Shown here in pieces: positions 1 through 9,698 of a DNA stretch of 64,000 bases. The notes beneath the pieces are model-generated. The model was not told the origin of the DNA and did not search any database. It saw only the letters and a program-made list of their open reading frames with translations. The DNA lies in contig NZ_JAEKFT010000008.1 of the NCBI RefSeq assembly GCF_018524365.1, forward strand, positions 62,001-126,000. The letters are read 5' to 3'. The DNA is from Denitromonas iodatirespirans (lineage in GTDB: Bacteria; Pseudomonadota; Gammaproteobacteria; Burkholderiales; Rhodocyclaceae). How positions within the stretch are numbered: the stretch's first letter is position 1; each line of letters opens with the position of its first letter. The translations under genes were made by a program, and so were the position numbers.

Positions 1-489
1 CGTGCGTTGTTCCGCTTCCTGCGGCTGGTGCCGGAGGGCGAGGATCTGTCGCACCCCGTCAGCGTGCCGCTCGAGTGCTGGCGCGCCAAGGCGGGGCAGG
101 AGGCGGCTCGGGTGCTGGCGATCGAGCCCGGTTCGCCGATCATCATCATCCGGCGTCTTCTTGAATTTAGCGCAAAACCGGTGGTTGTCGACGAAATCTA
201 TCTGCCGGGCGAGATCTTTCACGGGCTGACCATCGAAGTCCTGCAGGACTGGCGGGGGTCTTTGTACAGCCTGTTCGAGTCGCGCTACGGCTTGCGGATG
301 ATTCGCGCCGAGGAGCGTATTCGCGCGGTGGCGGCCGATCGGCGGACGGCCGAGATGTTGCGCGTCGAAGAGGGCGTGCCCTTGTTGTCGGTCGAGCGGG
401 TGACTTTCACCTATGGCGATCGGCCGGTCGAATGGCGGCGCGGTTTGTATTCGACCGCCGAACACTATTATCTGAATGAGCTGAATTAA
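1..489 (+). CDS. GntR/HutC-family transcriptional regulator, C-terminal part (5' truncated by window)
   Basis: The reading frame is open from the first base of the window, so the N-terminal winged-helix DNA-binding domain lies outside. The visible 162 codons match the UTRA effector-binding domain of HutC-type GntR regulators: a strand with GSPIIIIRRL, then VDEIYLPGEIF, then RAEERIRAVAADRRTAEML, then a closing VEWRRGLYSTAEHYY. UTRA domains bind a small ligand and change the affinity of the paired winged-helix domain for its operator. The gene ends 100 bases before sdhC and points the same way, so it is a natural candidate regulator of the sdh genes. That role is inference. The ligand cannot be read from the sequence. 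Confidence 0.85.
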   Translation, partial: RALFRFLRLVPEGEDLSHPVSVPLECWRAKAGQEAARVLAIEPGSPIIIIRRLLEFSAKPVVVDEIYLPGEIFHGLTIEVLQDWRGSLYSLFESRYGLRMIRAEERIRAVAADRRTAEMLRVEEGVPLLSVERVTFTYGDRPVEWRRGLYSTAEHYYLNELN

Positions 490-503
490 TGGCTTGGCGC
501 GCA

Positions 504-533
504 CTCAGGTGCGGTGACGTCAGCGGTTATAAT
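504..533 (+). promoter_or_regulatory. Candidate sdh promoter with palindromic operator
   Basis: A perfect -10 hexamer TATAAT lies at 528-533, 57 bases before the sdhC start. No good -35 is seen at 16-18 bases (TCAGGT at 505-510 is poor), which suggests an activated or weak promoter. The 8-base palindrome TGACGTCA sits at 515-522, inside the -35/-10 spacer, a position suited to a repressor. Linking it to the upstream GntR protein is inference. Confidence 0.5.
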
Positions 534-589
534 CGACGTTTTTCGTGGGAGTAAGGCGGCATTCGTGCGGCCATGCATTGGGGAAAAAA

Positions 590-979
590 ATGTCTGAAAT
601 GACAGTCACAAAAAAACGCCCGAAACATTTGGCGTTGCATGAGATCAGACTGCCCTTGGCGGGCTTTGTCTCGATTCTTCACCGAGTGAGCGGTGCGGGT
701 TTGTTCTTGATGTTGCCGCTGCTGTTGTCCTTGTTCGGCAATAGCCTGGGATCTGCCGAGACGTTTGCGACCTACAAGCAGACCGTGTCGAACCCGCTGG
801 TGAAGCTGATCCTCTTCGGCTTGCTGTGGGCCTATTTGCACCATTTCTGTGCCGGCATCCGCTTTCTGCTGCTGGATATGCACAAGGGCCTGGATCTGGC
901 GGCCTCGCGCCAGTCCGCGCGTCTGGTGCTCATCGTCAGCCTGGTGTTGACTGTCCTGATCGGGGTGAAGCTATGGTGA
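590..979 (+). CDS. sdhC: Succinate dehydrogenase cytochrome b556 subunit
   Basis: Membrane anchor subunit of complex II that, with SdhD, binds heme b and ubiquinone and ties SdhAB to the inner membrane. The 129-residue product has the family order: HLALHEIRLPLAGFVSILHR near the N-terminus (quinone-site region), then three hydrophobic helices, with the heme-ligand region LHHFCAGIR before the third. I chose ATG 590 (MSEMTV) because it gives the normal family length. A longer frame opens upstream at 545 but adds 15 non-conserved residues. It is the first gene of the sdhCDABE cluster, and its stop overlaps the sdhD start by seven bases, so translation is probably coupled. Confidence 0.93.
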   Translation: MSEMTVTKKRPKHLALHEIRLPLAGFVSILHRVSGAGLFLMLPLLLSLFGNSLGSAETFATYKQTVSNPLVKLILFGLLWAYLHHFCAGIRFLLLDMHKGLDLAASRQSARLVLIVSLVLTVLIGVKLW

Positions 980-1320
980 ATCGTATCGTTGTCGGCGCGC
1001 ACTATGGCTTGCGCGACTGGCTGGGCCAGCGTGTGACTGCCGTGGTGATGGCGCTGTATTCGGTGTTCTTCGCTATCAACGCGCTGATGTTGCCGGAAAT
1101 GTCGTACGAAGCCTGGAGCGGCATGTTTGCCGGCGGCTTCATGCGTTTCTTTACCTTCCTGTTCTTCATGTCGCTCTTCTATCACGCCTGGGTGGGCGTC
1201 CGTGACATCTTCATGGACTACATCAAGCCGGTCGGTGTTCGACTGGTACTGCACGTGATCGTCTTGTTCTTGCTCATCGGCTACGCCGGTTGGGCGGCCC
1301 AGATTCTGTGGAGGCTGTAA
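973..1320 (+). CDS. sdhD: Succinate dehydrogenase membrane anchor subunit
   Basis: Second membrane anchor of complex II, 115 residues, with three predicted transmembrane helices. The motif FYHAWVGVRDIFMDYI at the end of the second helix holds the His expected to ligate heme b and the Asp/Tyr of the quinone pocket. ATG 973 lies inside the end of sdhC (overlap 973-979). A much longer upstream extension of the frame only shadows sdhC and was dropped. The stop at 1318-1320 is followed two bases later by the sdhA start. Confidence 0.92.
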   Translation: MVNRIVVGAHYGLRDWLGQRVTAVVMALYSVFFAINALMLPEMSYEAWSGMFAGGFMRFFTFLFFMSLFYHAWVGVRDIFMDYIKPVGVRLVLHVIVLFLLIGYAGWAAQILWRL

Positions 1321-1322
1321 GG

Positions 1323-3116
1323 GTGAAAATCGCTAAGCTTACTTATGATGCGGTGATTGTCGGTGCCGGCGGTGCAGGTCTGCGCGCTGCGCTGCAGTTG
1401 TCCGAGTCCGGCCTCAAGACGGCGGTGCTGACCAAGGTCTTCCCGACGCGCTCCCACACGGTTGCCGCACAGGGCGGGGTGGCCGCTTCGCTGGGCAACT
1501 CGACCGAAGACAACTGGCACTGGCACATGTACGACACCGTCAAGGGGTCGGACTGGCTGGGCGACCAGGATGCCATCGAGTTCATGTGCAAGAAGGCCAA
1601 CGAAGTGGTCGTCGAGCTCGAGCACTACGGCATGCCCTTCGACCGTCTCGACAACGGCAAGATCTACCAGCGCCCGTTCGGCGGTCACTCGCAGAACTAC
1701 GGCCAGTCCCCCGTGTCGCGCTCCTGTGCCGCGGCCGACCGGACCGGTCATGCCATGCTGCACGCGCTGTATCAGCGCAACGTGCGCGCCAAGACCCAGT
1801 TCTACGTCGAGTGGATGGCGCTCGACCTGATCCGCGATGCCGACGGTGACGTGGTCGGCGTGACGGCCATGGAAATGGAAACCGGCGAAGTGTCGATCTT
1901 CCATGCCAAGGCGGTGATTTTCGCCACCGGCGGCGCCGGCCGGATCTACTACAGCTCGACCAATGCCTTCATCAACACCGGCGACGGCGTGGGCATGGCG
2001 GCACGCGCCGGCATTCCGCTCGAAGACATGGAGTTCTGGCAGTTCCACCCGACCGGCGTGGCCGGCGCGGGCGTGCTGATCACCGAAGGGGTGCGCGGCG
2101 AAGGCGGCATCCTGCGCAACGCGGCCGGCGAGCGCTTCATGGAGCGTTACGCCCCGAACCTCAAGGATCTGGCCTCGCGCGACGTGGTGTCGCGCTCGAT
2201 GGTGACCGAGATCAACGAAGGTCGCGGCTGCGGTCCGGACAAGGATCACGTGCTGCTCGACATCACCCACCTGTCGCCCGAGACGATCATGAAGCGGCTG
2301 CCGGGGATTCGCGAGATCTCCATCCAGTTCGCCGGGGTCGATCCGATCAAGGCGCCGATTCCGGTGGTGCCGACCTGTCACTACCAGATGGGCGGTATTC
2401 CGACCAACTACAAGGGCCAGGTGGTGGCGCCGCAGGGGGACAACCCGAACGCTCCGGTGACCGGTTTCTACGCCGCCGGCGAGTGCGCCTGCGCCTCGGT
2501 GCATGGCGCGAACCGTCTGGGCACCAACTCGCTGCTCGATCTGCTGGTGTTCGGCAAGTCGGCCGGCGAGACCGTGGTCGAGGACATCCAGAGCGGCAAC
2601 CTGCGCCTCAAGCCGCTGCCCGAAGGCGCGGCCGACCAGGCCCTGGCCCGCATGGCACGCCTCGAGAACCAGAAGGACGGCACTGACGTGCATGAAGTCC
2701 GCCTGGCGATGCAGCGCACCATGCAGAAACATGCCGGCGTGTTCCGTTTCGCCGATCTGCTCAAGGAAGGCGTGACCCGCATTCTCGAAGTGGCCGAGCA
2801 GGCCAAGACCACCGAGATCAAGGACAAGTCCAAGGTCTGGAACACGGCGCGGATGGAAGCGCTGGAGCTCGACAACCTGATCGAAGTGGCCAAGGCCACC
2901 ATGATCTCGGCCGAGGCTCGCAAGGAGTCCCGCGGTGCCCACGTGCGCGACGATGCGCCCGACACTGCCGAGTTCCCGAACGGCCGCCGCGACGACGAGT
3001 GGCTCAAGCACACACTGTGGTACAGCGAAGACAACCGGTTGGACTACAAGCCGGTGAACCTGCAGCCGATGTCCGACGACGTCGAGCCGATCGCGCTGGC
3101 CAAGCGGACCTACTGA
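1323..3116 (+). CDS. sdhA: Succinate dehydrogenase flavoprotein subunit
   Basis: Catalytic subunit oxidising succinate to fumarate with covalently bound FAD, at the cytoplasmic face of the inner membrane. The 597-residue product has the Rossmann GAGGAGLRAA motif at residues 14-23 and the flavinylation motif RSHTVAAQGG with His45 as FAD attachment residue. It also has the substrate region EFWQFHPTG, the catalytic stretch TEGVRGEGG, and a normal C-terminal Fum_red domain ending KPVNLQP. GTG 1323 is preferred over upstream starts because GGAGG (1310-1314) sits eight bases before it and the length then fits the family (E. coli 588). SdhE, encoded just downstream, is the expected flavinylation helper. 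Confidence 0.95.
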   Translation: MKIAKLTYDAVIVGAGGAGLRAALQLSESGLKTAVLTKVFPTRSHTVAAQGGVAASLGNSTEDNWHWHMYDTVKGSDWLGDQDAIEFMCKKANEVVVELEHYGMPFDRLDNGKIYQRPFGGHSQNYGQSPVSRSCAAADRTGHAMLHALYQRNVRAKTQFYVEWMALDLIRDADGDVVGVTAMEMETGEVSIFHAKAVIFATGGAGRIYYSSTNAFINTGDGVGMAARAGIPLEDMEFWQFHPTGVAGAGVLITEGVRGEGGILRNAAGERFMERYAPNLKDLASRDVVSRSMVTEINEGRGCGPDKDHVLLDITHLSPETIMKRLPGIREISIQFAGVDPIKAPIPVVPTCHYQMGGIPTNYKGQVVAPQGDNPNAPVTGFYAAGECACASVHGANRLGTNSLLDLLVFGKSAGETVVEDIQSGNLRLKPLPEGAADQALARMARLENQKDGTDVHEVRLAMQRTMQKHAGVFRFADLLKEGVTRILEVAEQAKTTEIKDKSKVWNTARMEALELDNLIEVAKATMISAEARKESRGAHVRDDAPDTAEFPNGRRDDEWLKHTLWYSEDNRLDYKPVNLQPMSDDVEPIALAKRTY

Positions 3117-3135
3117 GGGGTTGGGAGTCGAACTG

Positions 3136-3846
3136 ATGAGCAAACGTACCGTTCAATTCAAGATGTACCGCTACGATCCGGACCGCGACGAGAAGCCCTA
3201 CATGCAGGACATCTCGGTCGAACTCGAGCCGTCCGACAAGAAGCTGCTCGACGCACTGGTGCGCCTCAAGGTGAAGGACGATTCGATGTCCTTCCGCCGC
3301 TCCTGCCGTGAAGGCGTGTGCGGCTCCGATGCGATGAACATCAACGGCAAGAACGGCCTGGCCTGCCTGACCGACGTCGATTCGCTGGCTCAGCCGATCG
3401 TTCTGCGGCCGCTGCCTGGCCTGCCCGTGATCCGCGACCTGATCGTGGACATGACGCAGTTCTTCAAGCAGTACCACTCGATCAAGCCGTATCTGGTCAA
3501 CGACAATCCGCCGCCGGAGCGCGAGCGCCTGCAGTCGCCGGAAGAGCGCGAAGAACTCAACGGGCTCTACGAGTGCATCCTGTGCGCCTGCTGCTCGACC
3601 TCGTGCCCGTCGTTCTGGTGGAACCCGGACAAGTTCGTTGGCCCGGCCGGCCTGCTCGCCGCCTATCGTTTCATCGCCGATACCCGCGATGAAGCGACCA
3701 ATGAACGCCTCGACAATCTCGAGGATCCGTACCGCCTGTTCCGCTGCCACACCATCATGAACTGTGTGGACGTCTGTCCTAAGAGCCTGAACCCGACCCG
3801 GGCGATCGGCAAGATCAAGGACATGATGGTGCGTCGCGCCATATGA
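3136..3846 (+). CDS. sdhB: Succinate dehydrogenase iron-sulfur subunit
   Basis: Electron-transfer subunit carrying electrons from FAD in SdhA to ubiquinone. The 236-residue product shows all three cluster motifs: 2Fe-2S with CREGVCGSD at 57-65 and Cys77, 4Fe-4S with CILCACCSTSCP, and 3Fe-4S with CHTIMNCVDVCPK. The Asp at position 65, in place of the usual fourth plant-ferredoxin Cys, is normal for proteobacterial SdhB. ATG 3136 follows GGGAG by eight bases. An upstream TTG at 3121 would add five residues and is less likely. The stop overlaps the sdhE start in an ATGA. Confidence 0.95.
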   Translation: MSKRTVQFKMYRYDPDRDEKPYMQDISVELEPSDKKLLDALVRLKVKDDSMSFRRSCREGVCGSDAMNINGKNGLACLTDVDSLAQPIVLRPLPGLPVIRDLIVDMTQFFKQYHSIKPYLVNDNPPPERERLQSPEEREELNGLYECILCACCSTSCPSFWWNPDKFVGPAGLLAAYRFIADTRDEATNERLDNLEDPYRLFRCHTIMNCVDVCPKSLNPTRAIGKIKDMMVRRAI

Positions 3847-4115
3847 CGCCCAACAAAGGACGCATGCGCTGGCACTGTCGTCGGGCCTTGTTGGAGCTCG
3901 ATCTGGTCTTCGCACGTTTTCTTGAAACGAAGTTCGACCAGTTGAGCGATGCCCAGCTGGTCGACCTCCAGGAATTGCTGGATCTCGAAGACCATGCCTT
4001 GTGGGCCATGGTCAACGGAAGCGCTTCGTGTCCGGAAGAACGCTGGATGCCTCTCCTCGGCATGCTGCGCGACACCGGAACACAGATGGATTCTGCCCAG
4101 GCAGATCGAAAATAA
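3843..4115 (+). CDS. sdhE: SdhE-like FAD assembly factor with variant RGxxE motif
   Basis: Small (90 aa) helical protein of the SdhE/CptB/YgfY family, which promotes covalent attachment of FAD to SdhA. It is translationally coupled to sdhB through an ATGA overlap and is followed by gltA after 21 bases. The N-terminal block aligns with E. coli SdhE (RMRWHCRRALLELD against RIHWACRRGMRELD). The conserved RGxxE motif therefore reads R-A-L-L-E here: the glycine codon is replaced by GCC (Ala). That glycine is functionally important in studied SdhE/SDHAF2 proteins. Whether Ala is tolerated cannot be told from the sequence. The rest (FLETKFDQLSD, LLDLEDHALWAMV) is typical. Confidence 0.85.
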   Translation: MTPNKGRMRWHCRRALLELDLVFARFLETKFDQLSDAQLVDLQELLDLEDHALWAMVNGSASCPEERWMPLLGMLRDTGTQMDSAQADRK

Positions 4116-4136
4116 CGGGTAAGCAAAGGACGAGTT

Positions 4137-5432
4137 ATGAGCACTGAACGTAACGCCACCCTCACGGTAGATGGGAAGACGGTCGAATTTCCGGTGATGA
4201 CCGGAACGCACGGCAACGATGTCATCGACATCCGCACGCTGGGCGCCAAGACCGGTCTGTTTACTTACGACTCCGGTTTCCTGTCGACCGCCAGCTGCGC
4301 GTCCTCCGTGACGTTCATCGATGGCGACAAGGGCGAGCTGCTGTATCGCGGCTACCCGATCGAACAACTGGCCGAGCACTGCAACTTCCTCGAAGTGGCC
4401 TATCTGCTGAAGAACGGCGAGCTGCCCAATGCTGTGCAGAAGTCGGACTTCGAGAGCACCATCAAGAATCACACGATGCTGCACGACCAGATGACCAAGT
4501 TCTACTCGGGCTTCCGTCGTGACGCGCATCCGATGGCGGTCATGGTCGGTGTGGTCGGCGCCTTGTCGGCCTTCTACCACGACGCGCTCGACCTGCAGGA
4601 CGCCGAGCACCGCAACGTGTCGTTCAACCGCCTGGTCGCCAAGCTGCCGACCATCGTGGCCATGGCCTACAAGTACAACACCGGCCAGCCGTTCATGTAC
4701 CCGCGTAACGACCTGGGCTACACCGCCAACTTCATGCACATGATGTTCGGCACGCCGTGCGAGACTTACGAGCCGAACCCGGTGCTGGTCCATGCCCTCG
4801 ACACCATCTTCACGCTGCACGCCGATCACGAGCAGAACGCCTCCACCTCCACGGTGCGTCTGGCCGGCTCCTCGGGCGCCAACCCGTTCGCCTGCATCTC
4901 GGCCGGTATCGCCTGCCTGTGGGGCCCGTCGCACGGTGGCGCCAACGAGGCCTGCCTGAACATGCTCGAGCAGATCGGCGATGTGTCCAAGGTGGGCGAG
5001 TACATCACCCGCGCCAAGGACAAGAACGATCCGTTCAAGCTGATGGGCTTCGGCCACCGGGTGTACAAGAACTTCGACCCGCGCGCCAAGCTGATGCGCA
5101 AGGTCTGCTACGACGTGCTGACCGAGCTGGGCCTCGAGAACGATCGCCTGTTCAAGCTGGCCATGGAACTCGAAAAGATCGCCCTGGAAGACCAGTACTT
5201 CGTCGAGAAGAAGCTCTACCCGAACGTCGACTTCTACTCGGGCATCGTGCAGAAGGCGCTGGGCATCCCGACCTCGATGTTCACCTGCATCTTCGCTCTG
5301 GCCCGCACCGTGGGCTGGATGACGCAGTGGGAGGAAATGATGACCGATCCGGAATACAAGATCGGCCGTCCGCGCCAGCTGTATGTCGGTGCGGCGCGTC
5401 GCGACGTGGTCGCCATCGACCAGCGCGCTTAA
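4137..5432 (+). CDS. gltA: Citrate synthase (type II)
   Basis: Condenses oxaloacetate and acetyl-CoA to citrate, the entry step of the TCA cycle. The 431-residue product has the catalytic triad in its usual settings: His266 in GPSHGGANE, His307 in GFGHRVYK and Asp365 in NVDFYSG. It ends with the standard C-terminus [16 protein letters not shown]. The N-terminal beta domain typical of hexameric, NADH-sensitive type II enzymes is present. ATG 4137 has AAAGGA upstream. The gene lies 21 bases after sdhE and is followed by a hairpin terminator, so it is probably the last gene of the sdh transcript. Confidence 0.95.
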   Translation: MSTERNATLTVDGKTVEFPVMTGTHGNDVIDIRTLGAKTGLFTYDSGFLSTASCASSVTFIDGDKGELLYRGYPIEQLAEHCNFLEVAYLLKNGELPNAVQKSDFESTIKNHTMLHDQMTKFYSGFRRDAHPMAVMVGVVGALSAFYHDALDLQDAEHRNVSFNRLVAKLPTIVAMAYKYNTGQPFMYPRNDLGYTANFMHMMFGTPCETYEPNPVLVHALDTIFTLHADHEQNASTSTVRLAGSSGANPFACISAGIACLWGPSHGGANEACLNMLEQIGDVSKVGEYITRAKDKNDPFKLMGFGHRVYKNFDPRAKLMRKVCYDVLTELGLENDRLFKLAMELEKIALEDQYFVEKKLYPNVDFYSGIVQKALGIPTSMFTCIFALARTVGWMTQWEEMMTDPEYKIGRPRQLYVGAARRDVVAIDQRA

Positions 5433-5475
5433 CCCCATGAGGGCAGGGAAGACGCTGCACTGAAACAGCCCCTCG

Positions 5476-5513
5476 CGGGATGATCGCCGCCTGTCGTGAT
5501 CATCCCGTTTCCT
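5476..5513 (+). terminator. Hairpin terminator between gltA and sucA
   Basis: A perfect 10-bp inverted repeat, CGGGATGATC at 5476-5485 and GATCATCCCG at 5498-5507, has a 12-base loop and is followed by TTTCCTT. It lies 43 bases after the gltA stop and about 75 bases before sucA. The short, interrupted T-run suggests incomplete termination. Confidence 0.65.
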
Positions 5514-5584
5514 TATGCCCCATTTGACCGTGTCCGCCATCGGCGGCCACCTGACAAGGCAACAGAATTCGGGTGAATTCCAAG

Positions 5585-8413
5585 ATGATGAAGCAACTGC
5601 AAAGCACCTCGATGCTGTTCGGCAGCAATGCACCGTTCGTCGAAGAGCTGTACGAGTCCTACCTCGCCGATCCGGAAACCGTGCCGGACGAATGGCGAAC
5701 CTATTTCGATGGTCTGAAGGCCGGTGCCGCCGCCGCGGTTCGCGATGTGGCTCACACGCCGATCATCCACGCCTTCGAGCAGCTGGCCAAGCGCGGACCG
5801 GTGCGCACCATCGCGGCCGGCGACGGCAACAAGCGTCAGGTCAGCACCTTGCAGTTGATCAATGCCTACCGCTTCCTCGGCAACCGCTGGGCGAATCTTG
5901 ACCCGCTCAAGCGCAACGAGCGCATGCAGGTGCCTGAGCTCGAGCCGTCCTACTACGGCTTTACCGAGGCAGACCTCAACGAGCAGTTCAATGTCGGCTC
6001 CTTCCATGCGTTCTCGACCGAACAGGCTAGCCTGCGCGAGATCCTGGAAGCCGTGCGCCAGACCTATTGCGGCTCGATCGGTTCGGAGTACATGTACATG
6101 TCCGACATCGGTCAGAAGCGCTGGATCCAGGCCCGCCTCGAAAGTATTCGCGGCACGCCGAAATTCTCGGTCGAGCAAAAGAAGCATGTGCTCGGTCGCG
6201 TGACCGCCGCCGAGACGCTCGAGAAATACCTGCACACCAAGTACGTCGGCCAGAAGCGCTTCTCGCTCGAGGGCGGTGAGTCGATGATCGTCGCCATGGA
6301 CGAGGTCATCAACGTTGGCGGTACGCTCGGCGCGCAGGAAATCGTGATCGGCATGGCCCACCGTGGCCGCCTGAACGTGCTGGTCAACACGCTGGGCAAA
6401 TCGCCCTCGACCCTGTTTGCCGAATTCGAAGGCAAGGCCGAGGTCGATCTGTCGGCGGGTGACGTGAAGTACCACAACGGCTTCTCCAGCGACGTCATGA
6501 CGGCCGGCGGGCCGGTGCACCTGACGCTGGCGTTCAACCCGTCCCATCTCGAGATCATCAACCCGGTGGTCGAGGGCTCGGTCTATGCGCGCCAAGTGCG
6601 TCGCAAGGACAAGGTCAAGAACCAGGTGCTGCCGGTGCTGATCCATGGCGACTCCGCCGTGGCCGGCCAGGGCGTGAACCAGGAGATGCTGAACTTCTCG
6701 CTGACCCGCGGCTATGGCACGGGCGGCACGGTGCACATCGTGGTGAACAACCAGATCGGCTTCACCACCTCCGACCCGCGCGACTACCGCTCCTCGCTGT
6801 ACTGCACCGACATCTTCAAGATGGTCGAGGCGCCGATCTTCCACGTGAATGGCGACGACCCCGAAGCCGTCGCGCTGGTCACCGCGCTGGCCGTTGAATT
6901 CCGCAACGAATTCAAGAAAGACGTGGTTATCGACATCATCTGCTTCCGCAAACTCGGCCACAACGAGCAGGACGAGCCGATGGTGACCCAGCCGCTGATG
7001 TACCGCAAAGTTTCCCAGCATCCGGGGACCCGCAAACTGTATGCCGACCGCCTGGTGCGCGAAGGCGTGTGCACGGCCGACGAGCCCGAAGCGATCATCC
7101 AGGACTATCGCGAGCACCTCGACCGCGGCGAGTTGCTCGCCAACCCGGTGCTCTCCGGTCACAACCGCCAGTTTGCGGTCGACTGGACGCCGTACCTCAA
7201 GACCCCGTATACCGACGAAGCCGACACCGCGGTGCCGATGGTCGAGCTCAAGCGCCTGGCCGAGCGGATCAGCACGGTGCCCGAAGGCTTCACCCTGCAT
7301 TCGCGCGTCAAGAAAATCGTCGACGACCGTGCCGCCATGGCACGCGGCGAAGCGCTGATCGACTGGGGCATGGGCGAGAACCTCGCTTACGCCAGCCTGC
7401 TGGTGCAAGGCTACGGTGTGCGTCTGTCGGGCGAGGACATCGGGCGCGGCACCTTCTTCCACCGCCATGCGGTGTTCCACGACCAGAAGCGCGAGCGCTG
7501 GGATGAGGGCGACTACATTCCGCTGCAGCACATTCAGGAAGGGCAGGCGGAGATCCAAGTCTTCGACTCCGTGCTGTCCGAAGAGGCGGTGCTGGCCTTC
7601 GAATACGGCTACGCGACCGCCGAGCCGGACCATCTGGTGGTGTGGGAAGCGCAGTTCGGCGACTTCGCCAACGGCGCCCAGGTGGTGTTCGACCAGTTCA
7701 TCTCCTCGGGCGAAGCCAAGTGGGGTCGCAAGGTCGGCCTGACGGTGCTGCTGCCGCACGGCTACGAAGGCCAGGGCCCGGAGCATTCCTCTGCCCGCCT
7801 CGAGCGCTACATGCAGCTGTGTGCCGAGAACAACATGCAGGTGCTGGTGCCCAGCACGCCGGCGCAGATCTTCCACCTGCTGCGCCGCCAGATGGTGCGC
7901 CCGCTGCGCAAACCGGCCATCGTCATCACGCCCAAGTCGCTGCTGCGTCACAAAGAGGCGGTGTCGTCGATGGAAGAACTCGCCAAGGGCACCTTCCGCA
8001 CCGTGATCGGCGAGGTCGACGAACTCGAGGCCAAGAAGGTCAAGCGGGTCGTGCTGTGCTCCGGCAAGATCTACTACGAGCTGATGGCCTACCGCCGCGA
8101 ACAAGGCATCAAGGACACCGCCGTGGTGCGTATCGAGCAGCTCTATCCCTTCCCCCGCGATGCGTTCCGCACCGAACTGGCCAAGTTCCCCAATGCCAAG
8201 GAAGTCGTCTGGTGCCAGGAAGAGCCGCGCAACCAGGGTGCCTGGTACTGGTTCGCCTCGCGTCAGCATCTGATTAATGTGCTCGGTCCCAAGCAACGGC
8301 TGCTGCTCGTCAGCCGCCCGGCGTCGGCTTCGCCGGCGGTTGGCTACTACGCCAAGCACAACGCCCAGCAGAAAGCGGTGATCGAAAACGCTTTCAGCCC
8401 CATCAACGATTGA
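5585..8413 (+). CDS. sucA: 2-oxoglutarate dehydrogenase E1 component
   Basis: Thiamin-diphosphate-dependent E1 of the 2-oxoglutarate dehydrogenase complex. It decarboxylates 2-oxoglutarate and succinylates the lipoyl group of SucB. The 942-residue product (E. coli 933) has the N-terminal E2-binding segment ([16 protein letters not shown]). It also has the ThDP/Mg site around [10 protein letters not shown] and [20 protein letters not shown], the E1-type [12 protein letters not shown], and the transketolase-like C-terminal part with [14 protein letters not shown]. Starts at 5573 (GTG), 5585 and 5588 (ATG) compete. I chose 5585 because GGGTG lies about ten bases before it and family members start MMKQLQ or similar. 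It begins the sucA-sucB-lpdA run. Confidence 0.95.
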   Translation: MMKQLQSTSMLFGSNAPFVEELYESYLADPETVPDEWRTYFDGLKAGAAAAVRDVAHTPIIHAFEQLAKRGPVRTIAAGDGNKRQVSTLQLINAYRFLGNRWANLDPLKRNERMQVPELEPSYYGFTEADLNEQFNVGSFHAFSTEQASLREILEAVRQTYCGSIGSEYMYMSDIGQKRWIQARLESIRGTPKFSVEQKKHVLGRVTAAETLEKYLHTKYVGQKRFSLEGGESMIVAMDEVINVGGTLGAQEIVIGMAHRGRLNVLVNTLGKSPSTLFAEFEGKAEVDLSAGDVKYHNGFSSDVMTAGGPVHLTLAFNPSHLEIINPVVEGSVYARQVRRKDKVKNQVLPVLIHGDSAVAGQGVNQEMLNFSLTRGYGTGGTVHIVVNNQIGFTTSDPRDYRSSLYCTDIFKMVEAPIFHVNGDDPEAVALVTALAVEFRNEFKKDVVIDIICFRKLGHNEQDEPMVTQPLMYRKVSQHPGTRKLYADRLVREGVCTADEPEAIIQDYREHLDRGELLANPVLSGHNRQFAVDWTPYLKTPYTDEADTAVPMVELKRLAERISTVPEGFTLHSRVKKIVDDRAAMARGEALIDWGMGENLAYASLLVQGYGVRLSGEDIGRGTFFHRHAVFHDQKRERWDEGDYIPLQHIQEGQAEIQVFDSVLSEEAVLAFEYGYATAEPDHLVVWEAQFGDFANGAQVVFDQFISSGEAKWGRKVGLTVLLPHGYEGQGPEHSSARLERYMQLCAENNMQVLVPSTPAQIFHLLRRQMVRPLRKPAIVITPKSLLRHKEAVSSMEELAKGTFRTVIGEVDELEAKKVKRVVLCSGKIYYELMAYRREQGIKDTAVVRIEQLYPFPRDAFRTELAKFPNAKEVVWCQEEPRNQGAWYWFASRQHLINVLGPKQRLLLVSRPASASPAVGYYAKHNAQQKAVIENAFSPIND

Positions 8414-8453
8414 ACGAACAACGAAAACACCGAGCCTTAGAGGGAGTCAATTC

Positions 8454-9641
8454 ATGCTGATCGAAGTCAAAGTCCCCCAGTTGTCCGAGTCCGTGTCTGA
8501 AGCCACGCTGGTCACCTGGCACAAGAAAGAAGGACAGGCCGTTTCCCGTGACGAAAACCTGATCGACATCGAGACCGACAAGGTCGTGCTCGAACTGCCG
8601 GCACCGGCCGATGGCGTGCTGGTCAAGATCATCAAAGGTGATGGCGAAACCGTCGGCAGCGGCGACCTGATCGCCCAGATCGACACCGAAGCCAAGGCCG
8701 CCGCGGGCGCCACCAAGGCGGCCGAACCGGCGCCGGAAGTCACGCCGCCGGCCGCCAGCAAGCCTGCCAGCGGCGGTGCTGCCAGCCCGGCCGCGCGCAA
8801 GATCCTCGACGAAAAAGGCGTGTCGGCCGACGACGTCAAGGGCAGCGGCCGCGGTGGCCGTGTGACCAAGGGCGACGCCGTCGCCGCCGGCAAGGCCGCT
8901 CCGGCCGCGGCCGCCGCACCGGCGATCGAGGTGTCCGGCGACCGTCCGGAAGAGCGCGTGCCGATGACCCGCCTGCGTGCCCGCATCGCCGAGCGCCTGC
9001 TGCAGTCGAAGAACGAGAACGCCATCCTGACCACCTTCAACGAGGTGAACATGGGCCCGGTGATGGCCCTGCGCGCCGAGTACAAGGACAAGTTCGAGAA
9101 GGTGCACGGCGTGCGCCTGGGCTTCATGGGCTTCTTCGTCAAGGCCGCCGTGGCCGCGCTCAAGAAGTTCCCGATCCTGAACGCCTCGGTCGATGGCAAC
9201 GACATCGTCTACCACGGCTACTTCGACATCGGTATCGCCGTCGGTGGCCCGCGTGGCCTGGTGGTGCCGATCCTGCGCGATGCCGACCAGATGTCGATCG
9301 CCGATATCGAGAAGAAGATCGCCGAATACGGCCAGAAGGCCAAGGACGGCAAGATCTCGCTCGAAGAGCTGACGGGCGGCACCTTCTCCATCTCCAACGG
9401 TGGCGTGTTCGGTTCGATGCTGTCGACCCCGATCATCAACCCGCCGCAGTCGGCGATTCTCGGCATCCACGCCACCAAGGATCGCCCGGTGGTGGAGAAC
9501 GGCCAGATCGTCATCCGCCCGATCAACTACCTGGCCATGTCCTACGATCACCGCATCATCGACGGCCGCGAAGCCGTGCTGGGTTTGGTGACCATGAAGG
9601 AAGCGCTGGAAGATCCGGCTCGTCTGCTGCTGGACGTCTAA
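8454..9641 (+). CDS. sucB: 2-oxoglutarate dehydrogenase E2, dihydrolipoyl succinyltransferase
   Basis: Core E2 that transfers succinyl groups from its lipoyl arm to CoA. Domain order in 395 residues: one lipoyl domain (1-76) with Lys43 in IETDKVVLE as the lipoylation site; an Ala/Pro-rich linker; a peripheral subunit-binding domain ([20 protein letters not shown]) for E1/E3; a second Ala-rich linker; and the catalytic acyltransferase domain ending in the active-site motif [15 protein letters not shown] 8454 follows GAGGGAG at good spacing. It sits 40 bases after sucA and is followed by lpdA, with a strong GC hairpin in the gap. Confidence 0.95.
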   Translation: MLIEVKVPQLSESVSEATLVTWHKKEGQAVSRDENLIDIETDKVVLELPAPADGVLVKIIKGDGETVGSGDLIAQIDTEAKAAAGATKAAEPAPEVTPPAASKPASGGAASPAARKILDEKGVSADDVKGSGRGGRVTKGDAVAAGKAAPAAAAAPAIEVSGDRPEERVPMTRLRARIAERLLQSKNENAILTTFNEVNMGPVMALRAEYKDKFEKVHGVRLGFMGFFVKAAVAALKKFPILNASVDGNDIVYHGYFDIGIAVGGPRGLVVPILRDADQMSIADIEKKIAEYGQKAKDGKISLEELTGGTFSISNGGVFGSMLSTPIINPPQSAILGIHATKDRPVVENGQIVIRPINYLAMSYDHRIIDGREAVLGLVTMKEALEDPARLLLDV

Positions 9642-9650
9642 GACAGAACC

Positions 9651-9672
9651 CGCGGGCGCCCCGGCGCCCGCG
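9651..9672 (+). other. GC-rich perfect hairpin in the sucB-lpdA gap
   Basis: A 10-bp perfect inverted repeat, CGCGGGCGCC at 9651-9660 and GGCGCCCGCG at 9663-9672, begins nine bases after the sucB stop and ends well before the lpdA ribosome site (GAGGGAG). There is no T-run, so it is more likely an mRNA-stability or partial-polarity element than a full terminator. That role is inference. Confidence 0.55.
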
Positions 9673-9698
9673 CCCCACATCGAGGGAGAGAACGAACA

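Noticed and set aside
5513-8359. 948-codon open frame on the minus strand
   Set aside because: It mirrors sucA codon for codon in GC-rich sequence; the translation is His/Arg/Val-rich with no recognisable family.
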